Shown here: piece by piece, positions 33,576 through 42,577 of the stretch
Layout of the letters: every line of letters begins with the position of its first letter
How positions within the stretch are numbered: the first letter of the stretch is position 1
From: Acidicapsa ligni
Lineage (GTDB): Bacteria; Acidobacteriota; Terriglobia; Terriglobales; Acidobacteriaceae
Direction of reading: 5' to 3'
DNA length: 64,000 nt
NCBI RefSeq assembly: GCF_025685655.1
Contig: NZ_JAGSYG010000003.1
Location: 744,001-808,000, forward strand
Program-made: the position numbers and the translations under genes
The notes under the pieces: model-generated
What the model was told of the DNA's origin: nothing
Seen by the model: only the letters and a program-made list of their open reading frames with translations
The model's database searches: none

Positions 33576-34931
33576 TCAACCCTGGAGATCTTCTTCGACT
33601 GGTTCTACTCGGACTTGCTGGATGCGGCGGCCGTCCATCTCAGTCACTGTCATTTTTCGGCCTTCGAACATAATGCTTTCGCCGCCTCTTGGTATTTTTC
33701 CCAATCGCATCAGTAAGAAGCCGGCTAATGTTTCGACGCCGCCTTCGCGAGGCAGGTGCCATTGCATCTGGGTCTCCAAGTCGCGAAGGTTAACGCTGCC
33801 CTCCAGCAGTAAGGCACCTGACGCTGTCGTCAGGACGGGGCGAGCTGGGTCGTCGAATTCGTCATCGAGTTCGCCGGTTAGTTGTTCTATGGCGTCTTCT
33901 ACTGTGACTAACCCCACGGTCGAGCCGTACTCGTCTACTACGATGGCCATCTGGCGGCGGCGTTGCTGGAAGTCCTGAATCAGGTCCAGAACTGTTTTGG
34001 TTTCAGGGACCATGAGGACGTCGCGCATCAACTGGCTGAGTCGCAGCTCTACAAAAGGAGCGGCGGCGGAGCGAGTGCCTGCGGTACGGCGAAAATGCAT
34101 GAGTCGCGCCAGATCTTTGGCGTAGATGACGCCGATGATGTGTTCGGGGCCGCGGGTTTCGTCGTAGACGGGCACGCGAGAGTGTTGGTGATCGATCACA
34201 GCGGCGCTGGCTGCTTCGATGAGGGTATCCCCCGGCAGGGAGATGATCTTCTGGCGCGGGGTCATGATCTCGCGAATAGGCGTTTCGTCCAGTTCCAGAG
34301 CGCGATGGATGAGCCGCTCTTGAAACGCGGGAAGGACACCCATGCGACGTGCCGCAGTCGCGATGAGTTTGAGTTCTTCTGGAGAGTGGACCGCCGCCTC
34401 ATGCGACATGGGCACCTGGAAGAGGTACAGCACAATGCGTGCGGAGCCTTGCAGGAGGCGTACAGCCGGGCGGGTGAGCGCCATGAAAAGCAGCATGGGC
34501 GCAGCTATGGCGATAGCCAGGTTTTCTGCGCGACGCAGGGCCAGAGATTTGGGAACGAGTTCGCCAAGCAGGACATGAAGGTACGTGATGAGGGCGAAGC
34601 CGATTACGACAGCCGTAACGTGTGCGAAGAGGACGGCATGCGGCAATCCCTGCATTAACGGATAGAGAATTTCCTCAGCTACGGGTTCGCCTATCCAACC
34701 GAGGGCCAGGCTGCAAAGCGTTACGCCGAGCTGACCTGCGGGGAGAAATCCGTCAAGATCCTGCTGAAGGCGGCGGACAGCGTTAGCTCCCGGTACGCGT
34801 GCGGCGATAAGCTGCTCAACACGGGTGTCGCGCATGGAGACAAGTGCAAACTCTGCGGCGACGAAGAAGCCATTGGCCAGGATGAGGATGGCGACGGCGA
34901 CGATTTGGAGCAGCGGGAGACCGTGCATCAC
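33576..34931 (-). CDS. CNNM/CorC-family (hemolysin-like) transporter with CBS domains
   Basis: 451 residues. The DUF21 membrane domain (about 5-185, 'ILANGFFVAAEFALVSMRDTRVEQL') is followed by a tandem CBS pair ('REIMTPRQKIISLPGDTLIEAASAAVIDHQHSRVPVYDE' and 'MRDVLMVPETKTVLDLIQDFQQRRRQMAIVVDEYGSTVGLVTVEDAIEQLTGEL') and a C-terminal CorC_HlyC domain ('LEGSVNLRDLETQMQWHLP'). The family is linked to Mg2+/Co2+ efflux and tolerance rather than haemolysis. The second codon is also ATG. It is followed 24 bases later by the orphan permease on the same strand. Confidence 0.93.
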   Translation of the reverse strand: MMHGLPLLQIVAVAILILANGFFVAAEFALVSMRDTRVEQLIAARVPGANAVRRLQQDLDGFLPAGQLGVTLCSLALGWIGEPVAEEILYPLMQGLPHAVLFAHVTAVVIGFALITYLHVLLGELVPKSLALRRAENLAIAIAAPMLLFMALTRPAVRLLQGSARIVLYLFQVPMSHEAAVHSPEELKLIATAARRMGVLPAFQERLIHRALELDETPIREIMTPRQKIISLPGDTLIEAASAAVIDHQHSRVPVYDETRGPEHIIGVIYAKDLARLMHFRRTAGTRSAAAPFVELRLSQLMRDVLMVPETKTVLDLIQDFQQRRRQMAIVVDEYGSTVGLVTVEDAIEQLTGELDDEFDDPARPVLTTASGALLLEGSVNLRDLETQMQWHLPREGGVETLAGFLLMRLGKIPRGGESIMFEGRKMTVTEMDGRRIQQVRVEPVEEDLQG

Positions 34932-35156
34932 TCTCTCTTTCTGGCTGAGTTTAACAGTTGGTGTTGTTTTGAGAACAGATGCAGCGGCTTAACACCCCTT
35001 GGCGGCATAGCTGATTGGCGAGTCAGCTCGATTTGCGGCCCTAGGAATAAGCGCGGTGGAACCAAAAGCAGGGGGGCAACGTATCGTTGGTTTACAACGC
35101 TTATTGGAAATCAGTTGCGTTTGTAATTTTCCAGAGAAGCACTATCGGAGGCAGTT

Positions 35157-36359
35157 GTGGCTGCAGCGCGTAAGAAAGGCCGATTCTGGCTGTGGACTGG
35201 TTTGGTTGTTGTAATTGTGTTGGCTTTGGGTGGAGCGGCGATTGCCCACCTTGCTTCTGGTTCGGCGATTGACCCAAACAAGCTCGGCAAAGTGGTACGT
35301 GGCGATGTGGCGCGCTCGGTCGTGGCAACGGGTAAGATTACTCCGATCACGCAGGTTGAGGTGAAGTCAAAGGCTTCGGGCATTGTGGAGAAGCTGTATG
35401 TGGACATCAACAATGTCGTCCACAAGGGACAGTCGCTGGCACAGCTCGATCAGCAGGAGATTGCAGCTCAGGTAGCGGCGCAGAGAGCGCAGTTGCAGGC
35501 GGCGGAAGCGAATGTCTCAAACTTTGACGCGGCACTGGAACAGGACAGGGTTACCGCCGCTGCTCCAGACCTGCCTATGTACAAAGTCACTCTGGATCGC
35601 AATATAGAGATGGTGAAGCAGGGATTGGTTCCGCAGCAGTCTCTGGATAATGCCAACCGCGACTACCTGGCAGCGTTGAACAAGCGTGATTCGGCCAAGG
35701 CGCAGATTGGTGTGGATGGCGCGAAGTTGAAGCAGGCAAAGGCACAGGTAGCCCAGAACCAGGCAACTCTGAATCAGTTGGATGAGCAGTTGAGCTACAC
35801 CACGATTGTTGCTCCGATGGATGGAGTGGTGCTTTCGCGGGATGTTGAGATCGGCGATGCGGTAAGTTCGATCCTCGTGCTGGGTTCGACGGCAACACTC
35901 GTAATGACGCTCGGCGATACGACCGAGGTCTATGTGAAGGGCAAGGTGGATGAAGCGGACATTGCGCACGTCTATATGGGGCAGCCCGCGCGGATCAAGG
36001 TGGAGAGCTTCCGGGACCGGTATTTTCAGGGCAAGGTGACAAAAATTTCTCCGATGGGCGTGGAGAAGGATAACGTCACAACCTTTGAAGTGCGGGTGTC
36101 GATCAACAATCCTGGTGGAGAGTTGAAAGCGCAGATGACAGCGAATGCAGAGATTCTGCTGGATGAGCACAAGGGCGTGTTGACGATTCCGGAGAATGCA
36201 GTGATCTATGACAGTTCGAAGAATGCTTTTGTGGAGATTCCCGACAAGCAGCAAAAGGAAGGCAAGCGAAAGATTCCTGTAAAGGTTGGACTGTCGAATG
36301 GTTCGTTGACTGAAGTGATCAGCGGAATCAAAGAGGGCGACACCGTCGTATTGCAGTAG
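35157..36359 (+). CDS. Membrane-fusion protein (HlyD/MacA-like periplasmic adaptor)
   Basis: 400 residues from a GTG with GGAGG 7 bases upstream. One N-terminal anchor (about 11-32, WLWTGLVVVIVLALGGAAIAHL) is followed by a biotinyl-lipoyl half 'VEVKSKASGIVEKLYVDINNVVHKGQSLAQLD', an alpha-hairpin of two long coiled helices (about 105-205) and the second lipoyl half 'TTIVAPMDGVVLSRDVEIGDAV'. A beta-barrel and membrane-proximal domain complete it ('VTKISPMGVEKDNVTTFEVRVSI', then 'LTIPENAVI'). This matches MacA-type adaptors, which pair with an ABC efflux permease and TolC. No macB-like gene follows, so it is an orphan. Confidence 0.9.
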   Translation: MAAARKKGRFWLWTGLVVVIVLALGGAAIAHLASGSAIDPNKLGKVVRGDVARSVVATGKITPITQVEVKSKASGIVEKLYVDINNVVHKGQSLAQLDQQEIAAQVAAQRAQLQAAEANVSNFDAALEQDRVTAAAPDLPMYKVTLDRNIEMVKQGLVPQQSLDNANRDYLAALNKRDSAKAQIGVDGAKLKQAKAQVAQNQATLNQLDEQLSYTTIVAPMDGVVLSRDVEIGDAVSSILVLGSTATLVMTLGDTTEVYVKGKVDEADIAHVYMGQPARIKVESFRDRYFQGKVTKISPMGVEKDNVTTFEVRVSINNPGGELKAQMTANAEILLDEHKGVLTIPENAVIYDSSKNAFVEIPDKQQKEGKRKIPVKVGLSNGSLTEVISGIKEGDTVVLQ

Positions 36360-36603
36360 CGTGTGTTGCAGTAGCATGAATTTCGCCTCCGATTGCTGTT
36401 CGTAAACGGACACGAAAGTTACAAATCTGGACAAGTGGACAAAAAGCGCATTTTTCCTGCAGACATAACCCGTTTAGGATGAGATTCCTACGAATTCGCC
36501 GATTTGGCCACTTGGATGCAATACATTGTGCAACTAGGGGTGACTGGATTTATAGTCAGTCGCAGATTTGATGTTCAACCGTTATCGATTTGTGAGGAAC
36601 GAT

Positions 36604-37446
36604 ATGAAGCATTGGATTCCGGCAACAGCAGTTCTCCTGGCACTGGTACCTGGAGTGCTTTCACGGTCTGCGCAGGCTTCGGAGGCGACGTTTGAGCGGA
36701 CGTTGACGGTGAACGGGCATGTGATTCTGCATGTTTCCACGGGCTCGGGAAACATCCACCTGACGACTTCTTCAGGCAACCAGGTGCATGTTGTTGGGCA
36801 CATCCATTCGCATGGCGACCAGGAAGACCGTGTGCGGCAGATTGCAGCCAATCCGCCGATTGAGCAGACCGGGGACATTTTGCGCGTAGGCGCGCATCTC
36901 GACAACCTGCACAATATCTCGATCGACTATGAGATTACGGCTCCCGCAAATGCATTGCTCGAAGCCTCTTCAGGATCGGGCGATGTGGTCGATGCCGGCG
37001 TCGGGGTAGACGCCAAGCTGAATACAGGCTCGGGCAACATTCATGCGACCGGGCTGCAACAGAGCATTTCGGTGGAAACAGGTTCAGGAGATATTTACGC
37101 GGAGCAGACCGGATCTGGCGACGTGAAGGCCAACACCGGCTCGGGAAATATCGAACTGAGAAATGTTTCCGGCGGTCTGCGGGCGCAGACGGGATCAGGC
37201 GATATCAAGCTGGGTGGGCAGCCTAAAGCTGGATGGCATGTGACGACCGGCTCGGGCAGCGTAGAGCTTTGGGCTTCCAACGCCCCAATGAATCTGGAGG
37301 CATCGACAGGCTCCGGAGACATTCACACAGATGGCGTTACGATGGATGCAGTGATGACGAATCATCACAATCTCACCGCAAAGCTGCATGGTGGCGGACC
37401 AGCGGTCCGTATCGAGACAGGGTCAGGCGATATTCGTATTCATTGA
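36604..37446 (+). CDS. Exported DUF4097-like beta-solenoid protein with TGSG repeats
   Basis: 280 residues from the ATG at 36604, chosen because GAGGAA lies 6-9 bases upstream; two upstream in-frame starts have no such site. A signal peptide (1-24, ...LALVPGVLSRSAQA) precedes a repetitive region with at least nine 'TGSG(N/D)I' turns: STGSGNIHL, SSGSGDVV, NTGSGNIHA, ETGSGDIYA, QTGSGDVKA, NTGSGNIEL, QTGSGDIKL, TTGSGSVEL, STGSGDIHT, ETGSGDIRI. Spacing is 10-25 residues. This is the DUF4097/DUF2807 parallel beta-helix pattern, a likely periplasmic or surface protein. Function unknown. Confidence 0.88.
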   Translation: MKHWIPATAVLLALVPGVLSRSAQASEATFERTLTVNGHVILHVSTGSGNIHLTTSSGNQVHVVGHIHSHGDQEDRVRQIAANPPIEQTGDILRVGAHLDNLHNISIDYEITAPANALLEASSGSGDVVDAGVGVDAKLNTGSGNIHATGLQQSISVETGSGDIYAEQTGSGDVKANTGSGNIELRNVSGGLRAQTGSGDIKLGGQPKAGWHVTTGSGSVELWASNAPMNLEASTGSGDIHTDGVTMDAVMTNHHNLTAKLHGGGPAVRIETGSGDIRIH

Positions 37447-37774
37447 AATCGGGGTTGCTGCCGATACTGACAGCTTAACCCCCGATTGTTCCATCATGAG
37501 TTCAACAACAAGGGTGTTCCTCGGCGGGATTCGAAAGTGCTCCACGGGACGGATCTCGCCTTTTTTTGAATCTATAACATTTTGAAACAAAATTGAAACA
37601 TAAATTAGCTTACTTAGTAACTTTTCTTTAGTTTCGGGACAACTACCGGTTCTACTTCCAATTTGCGTAAGTTTTGGCCCCAGGTTTATCGCCAACCCGC
37701 AAGGGAGGCAGCCACTATCCTCGACTGAACAAGGGATTTTGTAACAGTCTCGTGATTTCTCATACACTGAAAGC
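37447..37774. other. AT-rich intergenic region with hairpin
   Basis: 328 bases. At its start AATCGGGGTT (37447-37456) pairs with AACCCCCGATT (37477-37487), with one bulged C, and may terminate the solenoid gene. The middle (about 37565-37640) is markedly richer in A and T than the rest of the window, a candidate promoter region for the HAD gene. I recognise no riboswitch or RNA gene. Confidence 0.4.
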
Positions 37775-38521
37775 ATGGTGCATACTTCCCGCGCTCTTCC
37801 ATTGGAATCGCTGCAGCTATTGGTCTTCGATCTGGATGGAACGCTGATTGATTCGCGGCGAGACCTCTGCGACTCCGTAAATGCTACGCTCGAAAACTTC
37901 GGCATGAAGACGCTGGAGGACTCAGTGATCGGCGGATACATTGGCGATGGAGCGGCAACTCTGATCCGACGAGCGTTGTCTGTTCCAGGCGAACTGCTAC
38001 CGGGGATGAAGCCTGACGATGAGGAGTTTTTTCAGAAAGCGTTTGCGTTTTTTCTCAGCTACTATCGCATTCACAAACTGGACTATACCTACGTCTACCC
38101 CGGTGTCTTCGAATCGCTGGAGGCTCTGAAGTTTTTGCCGGATGGCAGGCAGCGGGCGATGGCCTGCCTGACAAACAAACCTGTGGGCCCTGCACAGGCC
38201 ATCTGCGATGCACTAGGACTATCGCCTTACTTCTTCAGCGTATACGGGGGCGATACTTTTGCTACCAAGAAGCCGGATGCGCAGGGCTTGCGGACACTGA
38301 TGGCCGAGGCAGGCGTCGGTCCGGAAGAAACGCTGATGGTAGGCGACTCTGATGTAGATGTAAAAACAGCGCGCAATGCGGGGGCATGGGCATTGGGATG
38401 CAGTTTTGGGCTTTCGCCCGTCACACTGGCAGCAGCGATGCCCGATGTGGTGGTGGATCATGCTTCAGAATGGGCTGAGGCACTGCAGGGTGCGCGTTTT
38501 GCACCGCAGAACCAGGGATAA
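37775..38521 (+). CDS. gph: HAD-superfamily phosphatase (phosphoglycolate phosphatase-like)
   Basis: 248 residues. Motif I VFDLDGTLIDSRRDL has the nucleophile Asp19 and acid/base Asp21. The cap region is alpha-helical (AATLIRRALSVPGELLPG to FAFFLSYYRIHKLDYTYVYPGVFESLEAL), motif II is 'AMACLTNKP', motif III Lys is in 'GGDTFATKKPDAQGL', and motif IV is 'TLMVGDSDVDVKTARNAGAW'. This arrangement is that of Gph/PhnX-like HAD enzymes, which remove phosphate from phosphoglycolate or related compounds. The exact substrate is unverified. Confidence 0.88.
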   Translation: MVHTSRALPLESLQLLVFDLDGTLIDSRRDLCDSVNATLENFGMKTLEDSVIGGYIGDGAATLIRRALSVPGELLPGMKPDDEEFFQKAFAFFLSYYRIHKLDYTYVYPGVFESLEALKFLPDGRQRAMACLTNKPVGPAQAICDALGLSPYFFSVYGGDTFATKKPDAQGLRTLMAEAGVGPEETLMVGDSDVDVKTARNAGAWALGCSFGLSPVTLAAAMPDVVVDHASEWAEALQGARFAPQNQG

Positions 38522-38651
38522 GCAGGGAAATCTGCCGCAGCTAGAACCGGCAAAAACGAAACTTGCGTGGGCGATTGTTCGTCTAAGTTACATACCAGTT
38601 CGACATCCGGTGATTCAGACTGATCTAATCATTATTAGAAGGAGTCTTTTT

Positions 38652-41414
38652 TTGAATCGATTTATTGTACTTCTTGCTCTCCCTGTTGCCATACTCTCTA
38701 TCCATATTCTCCCTGAAACAGTTGCCTTGGCAGCTGCAAGTCCTGCGGGAACGCGGACCGTCAGTGGAAATTTTACAAGCAGTAATTCTGTGGACAATCC
38801 AGAATCGACTCCGGGATCGACCCCCTCAAACGTCGTGCGAGGCGTGGTGGCAGATCCCAGTGGCGCAATTGTGCCGAATGCCCAGATTGACTTGGTCAAT
38901 GCTGCCGGCGCCGTAACGGCGACCCTGCACTCGGATGGGACAGGAAATTTTCAGATCACCACACCTGCGGTCGGGGATTTTACGCTGGTGGTCTCTGAAG
39001 CAGGATTCGACACGGTGCGAACGCCCGTGAAACTGGCCAAGCCAATCGCCCCCGCGCTGGCCGGACCGATGCTGCACATTGTATTGCCGATCTCCACGAT
39101 GGCGACTACCGTCAACGTGAATGCCGGAAACAGCGTGGACCTGACGGCCTCGGAGTCCAATGCGGACACTTCGGTGATGAGCGCAAACGATCTAAAAGCT
39201 TTGCCCATCTTTGACAACGATTACAGCACCGCGATGAGCGCTTTTATGGATTCGAGCGCCGAGGGCACAGGCGGCGCCGGGCTGCTGGTCGATGGAGTGG
39301 AAGCGAATCGGGCAACTGTATCCGCAAGCGCGGTGCAGGAAGTTCGCATCAACCAGGATCCCTATTCGGCGCAGTATTACTGGCCGGGGCGCGGGCAAAT
39401 GGAGATCATTACGCGTTCCGCGGCAGATCACTACCACGGCCAGTTCAACTTCACCTTTCGCGACTCAGCTTTAAATGCTCAGAATGCATTGGCCGCAACC
39501 AAGCCATATGAGCAGCGACGCGTTTATGAGGGATATACGACGGGGCCGATTCCTCACGCGAAGAACAGCAGCTTCCTGGTTTCGTTTAACCGGGCAGAAG
39601 AAGATCAGGACGCGGTAGTCCTGGCGACGACTGAGGCTCCGACTTCGACAAATCCCACGGGCCAGTTCCAGGCGAATGTATCGGCGCCGACTCGGGATAC
39701 GGAGTTCAGCACCCGAGCGGCTCATCAGTTTGGCGACCGAGTCTCAGCTTATGCGCAGTATGCGTATCAGGACTCAACCTCGCAGAATGAAGGCGTAGGC
39801 GGACAGACGCTGGCGGCGGGCGGATACAACAATCACTATCACGAAGATGATGTGATTTTTCACGCAGACACGACGCTCTCGGCGACCATGCTGAACCAAT
39901 CCTCGATCGTGTTCGAACATGATCGCAACGAGACTCAGAATGCGATTGAGGCTCCCCAGGTAAATGTGTCGGGAGACTTTGTGGGCGGCTCAGCGCAGAA
40001 CGACTCAACCTCAACGGAATACAACCTGCGGTTGAGCGATACGGTAAGTTGGACGCGTGGTAAGCACTCGGTAAAAGTAGGCGCGAACGTGCCCCATCTG
40101 GATCGCCGCGTGTATGACGACAACACCAACGGCCTGGGCACATATACGTTCGCTCCAACCCTGGATGCGAATGGGGATGTGGTGACATCGGCATTGCAGA
40201 ACTACGCAACGAATCATCCTTCGGGATTTACGCAAAATACGGGCGACGTACGGTTTGTGTATCACCAGCAGGAAATGGGCGTATTTGCCCAGGACCAGTA
40301 CAAAATGACGGACCGGTTCTCAATCACGCCCGGAATTCGCTATGACTGGCAGAACTTTCTGGCGACGGACCGACTGACGTTTTCTCCGCGCGTGTCGTTT
40401 GCGTGGGTGCTTGATCCGGCTTCAAAGACCGTGCTTCGCGGTGGTGGTGGTTTGTATTACGACCGCTTCGGCGGAGGGCCGCTGCTGGACCTGGTGCGAT
40501 ATGAGAATGCGCGGCGTCGTTCGCTGACGCTGTCGCTCAATCCGGCAACCCAACCAGCGGATGGATGCGTGCCGGTGACCAATTGCGTGACACTGGGCGA
40601 TCAACCGGCCAACCTGGCGCAGTTGCAGCCGAACGCGAAGGTTCCCTACCAGATTCAATATGGACTCTCCGTGGAACGCGGTTTTGGCAAGAGCGCTGTA
40701 GCAGTAATCAGCGCCTATTCGGTACGCGGTGTGGATCGCTTCCGCTCGGTAGATATCAATGCTCCGACACCTCAATCGAATTACACAGAACGGCCGAATC
40801 CTGAGTTCGCGCGTATTCGAGAGATGCAGCCGGAGGGGACGTTCATTGGAAATGGAATGGATATCTCGTTCCATGGCGAGTTGAACAAATACTTCACTGG
40901 CTTTGGGCGTTATACCTGGTCGCATTTTGAGTCCAACCAGGAAGGTATTTCGTGGTTCCCGCAGAACCAGCAGGATCCAAACGACGAGTGGGCGAACTCA
41001 AGCTGGGATCGTCGGAATCGGCTGGGGATGTATGCCATCTTCAACCACCAGAGCGTAGCCAATCTTGCATTGGGAATCTTTGCCAATTCCGGTTCGCCGT
41101 GGACAGTGCAGACTGGAGCCGATCTGCCGTATAACGACCTCTTGTTCAACGCGCGACCGGATGGTGTGGCGCGCAATACGGAGACTCTGCCGTCGTATGT
41201 CGATCTCGATGTGCGCTGGGGCCATGATTTCCATCTGACACAGAGCAAAGAAGACGAATCGCCGAAGCTTGGTTTTTCGGCGGGCGCCTTCAATGTTCTG
41301 AACCATGAGAATGGCTCGGCAGTGGACCAGGTCGAGAGTTCGACCTCGTTTGGGCAGGTCACGTCGGTAGCTCCGGCGCGGCGTATTCAGCTGGCGATGC
41401 GGTTTGAGTTCTAA
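38652..41414 (+). CDS. TonB-dependent receptor-like outer-membrane protein with carboxypeptidase-regulatory domain
   Basis: 920 residues from a TTG at 38652, selected because AGAAGGAG ends 8 bases upstream and a signal peptide follows at once (FIVLLALPVAILSIHILPETVALA); the frame is open further upstream through the HAD gene. Residues about 60-140 form a carboxypeptidase-regulatory-like (Ig-fold) domain (VRGVVADPSGAIVPNAQIDLVN, SDGTGNFQITTPAVGDFTLVVSEAGF). A plug domain follows (about 180-260, 'GGAGLLVDGVEANRATVSASAVQEVRINQDPYSAQYYWPGRGQMEIITRS') and then a long beta-barrel ending in RIQLAMRFEF with terminal Phe. This is the Oar-like expansion typical of Acidobacteriota, presumably for large nutrients. 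Confidence 0.92.
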   Translation: MNRFIVLLALPVAILSIHILPETVALAAASPAGTRTVSGNFTSSNSVDNPESTPGSTPSNVVRGVVADPSGAIVPNAQIDLVNAAGAVTATLHSDGTGNFQITTPAVGDFTLVVSEAGFDTVRTPVKLAKPIAPALAGPMLHIVLPISTMATTVNVNAGNSVDLTASESNADTSVMSANDLKALPIFDNDYSTAMSAFMDSSAEGTGGAGLLVDGVEANRATVSASAVQEVRINQDPYSAQYYWPGRGQMEIITRSAADHYHGQFNFTFRDSALNAQNALAATKPYEQRRVYEGYTTGPIPHAKNSSFLVSFNRAEEDQDAVVLATTEAPTSTNPTGQFQANVSAPTRDTEFSTRAAHQFGDRVSAYAQYAYQDSTSQNEGVGGQTLAAGGYNNHYHEDDVIFHADTTLSATMLNQSSIVFEHDRNETQNAIEAPQVNVSGDFVGGSAQNDSTSTEYNLRLSDTVSWTRGKHSVKVGANVPHLDRRVYDDNTNGLGTYTFAPTLDANGDVVTSALQNYATNHPSGFTQNTGDVRFVYHQQEMGVFAQDQYKMTDRFSITPGIRYDWQNFLATDRLTFSPRVSFAWVLDPASKTVLRGGGGLYYDRFGGGPLLDLVRYENARRRSLTLSLNPATQPADGCVPVTNCVTLGDQPANLAQLQPNAKVPYQIQYGLSVERGFGKSAVAVISAYSVRGVDRFRSVDINAPTPQSNYTERPNPEFARIREMQPEGTFIGNGMDISFHGELNKYFTGFGRYTWSHFESNQEGISWFPQNQQDPNDEWANSSWDRRNRLGMYAIFNHQSVANLALGIFANSGSPWTVQTGADLPYNDLLFNARPDGVARNTETLPSYVDLDVRWGHDFHLTQSKEDESPKLGFSAGAFNVLNHENGSAVDQVESSTSFGQVTSVAPARRIQLAMRFEF

Positions 41415-41457
41415 GAGCCGAATATTAGACCGATATTAGAGCCAGCAATTTAGGCTA

Positions 41458-41489
41458 AACGACGTGACGACCCCGGTCGTCACGTCGTT
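41458..41489. terminator. Strong intrinsic-type hairpin
   Basis: AACGACGTGACGACC (41458-41472) pairs perfectly over 15 bp with 41475-41489, leaving two bases between the arms and so a tight C/G turn, and is followed by CGATTTTC. It lies between the convergent receptor gene and the small minus-strand gene and can serve both. Confidence 0.85.
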
Positions 41490-41495
41490 CGATTT

Positions 41496-41798
41496 TCAGG
41501 CCCAGAATGAGAGTGGACCTGAAACTGGAGCTGCCGATGAGGTGCGCTGTGTCTCGGTAGCCTGATCCTGGTCGCCGGATTCATTGGATCCGTAGTAGCC
41601 TTGATTTGCAGATGAGTCTTTTCCAGCCCAGGCAGTAACCATCCAACTAGTCTCAGTGCTGGCGGTGGCGTCGAGTTCTGAGGCCGAGGCAAAGAGCTTT
41701 TTGCGGGTGGCTTCGGACTGACGCGCGGCGGTAGCGGCTGTTGAGGCGTGCGCCGAATTCGTTTGACTGGGACTTATTTGTCCTGAATGGATATGCAT
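41496..41798 (-). CDS. Small Ser/Ala/Thr-rich protein, unknown
   Basis: 100 residues. A good Shine-Dalgarno (AGAAGGGA, 5 bases before the ATG) and placement beside a terminator support it as real. The composition is Ser/Ala/Thr/Gln-rich without hydrophobic segments (MHIHSGQISPSQTNSAHAST, then RQSEATRKKLFASASELDATAS). No domain is recognised. It diverges from the frameshifted gene at 42033. Confidence 0.55.
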   Translation of the reverse strand: MHIHSGQISPSQTNSAHASTAATAARQSEATRKKLFASASELDATASTETSWMVTAWAGKDSSANQGYYGSNESGDQDQATETQRTSSAAPVSGPLSFWA

Positions 41799-42032
41799 GT
41801 GCTTCCCTTCTCTACGTTTCTGCGTTCTCTCTTTGGCTTCTTTTTCGGTTTCTCTGTTCTCGCTGTCCGACCGGTTTCACTGCCCCGCTTCCAAGCAAGC
41901 CGAATGCCTTTCTCGGTAGGGTTTCTTGGAACTTTCCAATATGCTGCCTCGATCTATGCTGGCTTGATCGCGAATCGATTTCGTGGAACTTCTCGCTGGC
42001 AGAGTTCGTATTCGCAGACTGGGGTGAAGTGT

Positions 42033-42562
42033 ATGAGCCGTACGCGCGTTGTGGGGATCGTGCTTCTTCTGCTGATGGCTGGAATGCTGGTTAAGCCAGC
42101 GCGAGCCGCGGGGATGTGGTGCAGTTTGGTGACACCATCCAGGTAAACAAGGATGCCTCCATCCGTGATGCTGTTTGCTTTTTCTGCGGCGTAAATGTGC
42201 AGGGGACGATCAACGGCGACACGGTTGTATTTTTTGGCAGCGCACGTATTGATGGGCAGGCAAACCACGATGTCGTGGTGTTCTTTGGCAATGTAGTCGC
42301 AGCCGATAATACATCGATTGGACACAACCTGGTGAACTTTTTCGGTAGCGTGCGGCTGGGTGAAAATGTGACCGTTGGGCAGGACACGGTGGTGATGTTC
42401 GGCAGCCTGCATGCTCCGCAATCAGTGAGCTACGGCGGCGACCGCGTAGTGCAGCCTGGATTTATCTTCTGGGTGCCGTTTCTGCTGATTGTTTTTGGAT
42501 TTAGTTTTGTCGTACGCGAGCTTCGCGGCCAACGGCGCAGGCGAATGCTGCGAGGTTATTGA
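42033..42562 (+). pseudogene. Bactofilin-like membrane protein split by a 1-base frameshift
   Basis: An ATG at 42033 (GGGTGAAG upstream) encodes a clear signal peptide, MSRTRVVGIVLLLLMAGMLV to KPARAAG, but that frame stops at 42146. The mature part continues in the frame that is open to 42562: GDVVQFGDTIQVNKDASIRD, then repeated 'GTINGDTVVFFGSARIDGQANHDVVVFFGNV', a bactofilin-like beta-helix, and a C-terminal membrane helix (FIFWVPFLLIVFGFSFVV) with basic tail. One extra G in the G-run at 42110-42113 would join them as ..ARAAG-DVVQFG... It is either a true pseudogene, a phase-variable G-tract or an assembly error. The downstream part might also start alone at GTG 42116, but would then lack the signal. 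Confidence 0.75.
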
Positions 42563-42577
42563 GTTATCTTTTACTGA

